Assembly: GCA_002633005.1 (NCBI GenBank) | Contig: NMRA01000117.1 | Location: 665,894-729,893, forward strand | Direction: 5' to 3' | From: Phoronis australis | Taxonomy: Eukaryota; Phoronida; Phoronidae | Length of the DNA stretch: 64,000 nucleotides | Shown: piece after piece, positions 62,490 to 64,000 of the stretch | Numbering within the stretch: the stretch's first letter is position 1 | How the letters are laid out: the number at the start of each line of letters is the position of its first letter | The notes under the pieces: model-generated | The model's database searches: none | What the model was told of the DNA's origin: nothing | The model's input: only the letters and a program-made list of their open reading frames with translations | Program-made: the position numbers and the translations under genes

Positions 62490-64000
62490 GACTGCTATCT
62501 GTGTTCGGAGAGATCTTCTTGATTTTTGGTTCTTCCTCACAATTTATCCACAACAGCAACACGCCACAAATCCAACGACGAGATGTTTATATTTCTGGAC
62601 TTGACAACTTGGGAAGGATTCCTAAATTAACGTTCTGAGAAATTACACCAACACAAGTATCACCAGGACACTGCATCAACTCAGCGCAAGCTCTACATCA
62701 TTCAAGGAAGACTGTTTTCTAGCATGATTAAAATTCCTGGGAGCAAGAAAATGTTCTAACCCGCCATGAACCGCTGTGCCTGTTAACCATACATCAACAA
62801 AGATGGTCATGCGCGGCGCATGAATTTAAAGAGAACTAGTCCACAGTTTTCCTGACTCGCAAAGAGTGGCGCTGCAAATAGGTGACTTACAAGAACAACA
62901 AGATACAAGAAGTTTTGTCATTAGCGTTTTTATAAATCAGGCAACCTTAGCCCGACCGGACTATTTTTCCGACCAACAAAAACCAAGGAACAAAATTTGT
63001 AGACTAGACCCACGGTATATATTCTAAGCATAGATATCACAAAGATGCCTATGATTCTAAGAGCAAAAGCAAAAATCTAGAGGTAGAGTACATGGAATAT
63101 AAAATAAATAAATGAATAGTAAACGAAACATATCTGAGTAACTAAGTTTTAGGCTCAGTGGTGAATTTAGAGGGGGGCAAAGGGGGCCATGCCCCCCACC
63201 CCCTAAAATTCTCCCAGATTCCATGTGGCAGTTCCGGGCCCGGGGGTGCGAATGTCTGACGGGCAAACCTGTCCTGCCCCACACCCCCTCAACTCAAAAT
63301 CCTGGATACGCCCCTGAGGTTATGTGCTTAAAAATACAAATGTGTGGTAATGATGGTGATAATTATTTACAAAGCCTACTTTTTGGTGCTCTAGTCCAAG
63401 TCCGCTGCAATCTCTAAAATACGCTGAAAGCCTGAGCGATTCATCTTGGCAAGACTGCTCCAGGCGCCCTGGAGGCAGGAAAACGTAATGCTGCATTACC
63501 CGCGTACATTGAAAACTACCAGGCTAAGTCTAATCATCGGGGAAACCTTATATTCCCAACACCCCACCACCGGAAATCGGGGTTATAGCTGTATAAGCAA
63601 CTTACTAAGAGGCTCTAATTCAGGGGATCGGACGTATTCTAAGTCCGCTCGGCTGCGATATCTGCTAGTGACACTCCCATGAAAATAGAACGGGACGTTC
63701 GTTTCCCTCAGTTGTCCCATGAATTAAATGCATCATATTTAATCTATGGTTGCCTTACGAAGGGATGCTTTTCCGATGAATCCCCTGCAAAAAAGTGAAT
63801 TCGGAACTTCACGAAAGATTCCCTTTTCCAACTACACACAGTTTCGTAAAAACACCGAGAAATGTTTTTGTAACATTACCACGAGTAAAACATGTCTTCT
63901 AAATATTATCTTTAATTTCAAATTGTTTGAGTTGTAAAAGTTAATGTATTAATTTTTAATATATGCCGTCTCTTGTTTAAATGTTTCGCGCGTAATGTGT
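62490..64000. other. Upstream flank of MPRIP (5' UTR/promoter region)
   Basis: The first tens of bases above 62489 should be 5' UTR; no TATA box or CpG island is evident and the start site cannot be placed. Contains a small GC-rich MITE-like element (63152-63320). The remainder shows no supported gene. Confidence 0.5.
63152..63320. mobile_element. Small GC-rich MITE-like element
   Basis: The right end AATCCTGGATACGCCCCTGAG and the left end CTCAGTGGTGAATTTAGAGG are diverged inverted repeats around a C/G-rich core. GGGGCGTATCCAGGATT-type ends are common in hAT-like MITEs. Left end degraded. Confidence 0.5.

Noticed and set aside
62490-62540. Upstream start for MPRIP giving 17 extra residues
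   Set aside because: The frame is open but the apparent start is GTG; the ATG at 62489 has a good context and begins just before the conserved CRKF motif.

Overview
This is a eukaryotic nuclear window, AT-rich and repeat-laden, filled almost entirely by one split gene on the minus strand. Base composition, intron sizes (112 bp to about 12 kb), many short inverted-repeat transposons and several near-identical blocks around single-N gaps suggest a highly heterozygous marine invertebrate (mollusc-like or another lophotrochozoan, possibly cephalochordate). The sequence alone does not settle the phylum.

The gene is an orthologue of MPRIP (myosin phosphatase Rho-interacting protein, p116Rip; Drosophila outspread; vertebrate paralogue TRIOBP). 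I reconstruct 29 coding exons running from 62489 (ATG) down to 4373 (TAA). All have GT-AG splice sites and every junction is in phase, giving a predicted protein of 2479 residues. The layout is: a conserved N-terminal Cys-rich motif (exon 1), PH domain 1 (exons 2-5), a long acidic/Ser-rich linker (exons 6-8), PH domain 2 (exons 9-11), a second Ser-rich linker (exons 12-13), a very long coiled coil (exons 14-26) including one 2.17-kb exon, and a short conserved tail (exons 27-29). Three short exons (7, 8, 14) were found only by reading splice sites. The usual roughly 1000-residue vertebrate MPRIP matches exons 1-15 and 23-29; exons 16-22 form an extra coiled-coil block of about 1135 residues.

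The rest is intron or flank. Positions 1-3570 lie downstream of the gene and hold a decayed foldback repeat and a small inverted-repeat element. Introns 1-4 (34210-62375) hold MITE-like elements, a palindromic tRNA-derived SINE nested in another element, minisatellites, and assembly duplications around N positions. One of these appears to capture two alleles, with and without a MITE. Two exons (20 and 23) have their 5' splice-site region tandemly multiplied into the adjacent intron. No second protein-coding gene, functional tRNA, rRNA or CRISPR array could be supported.
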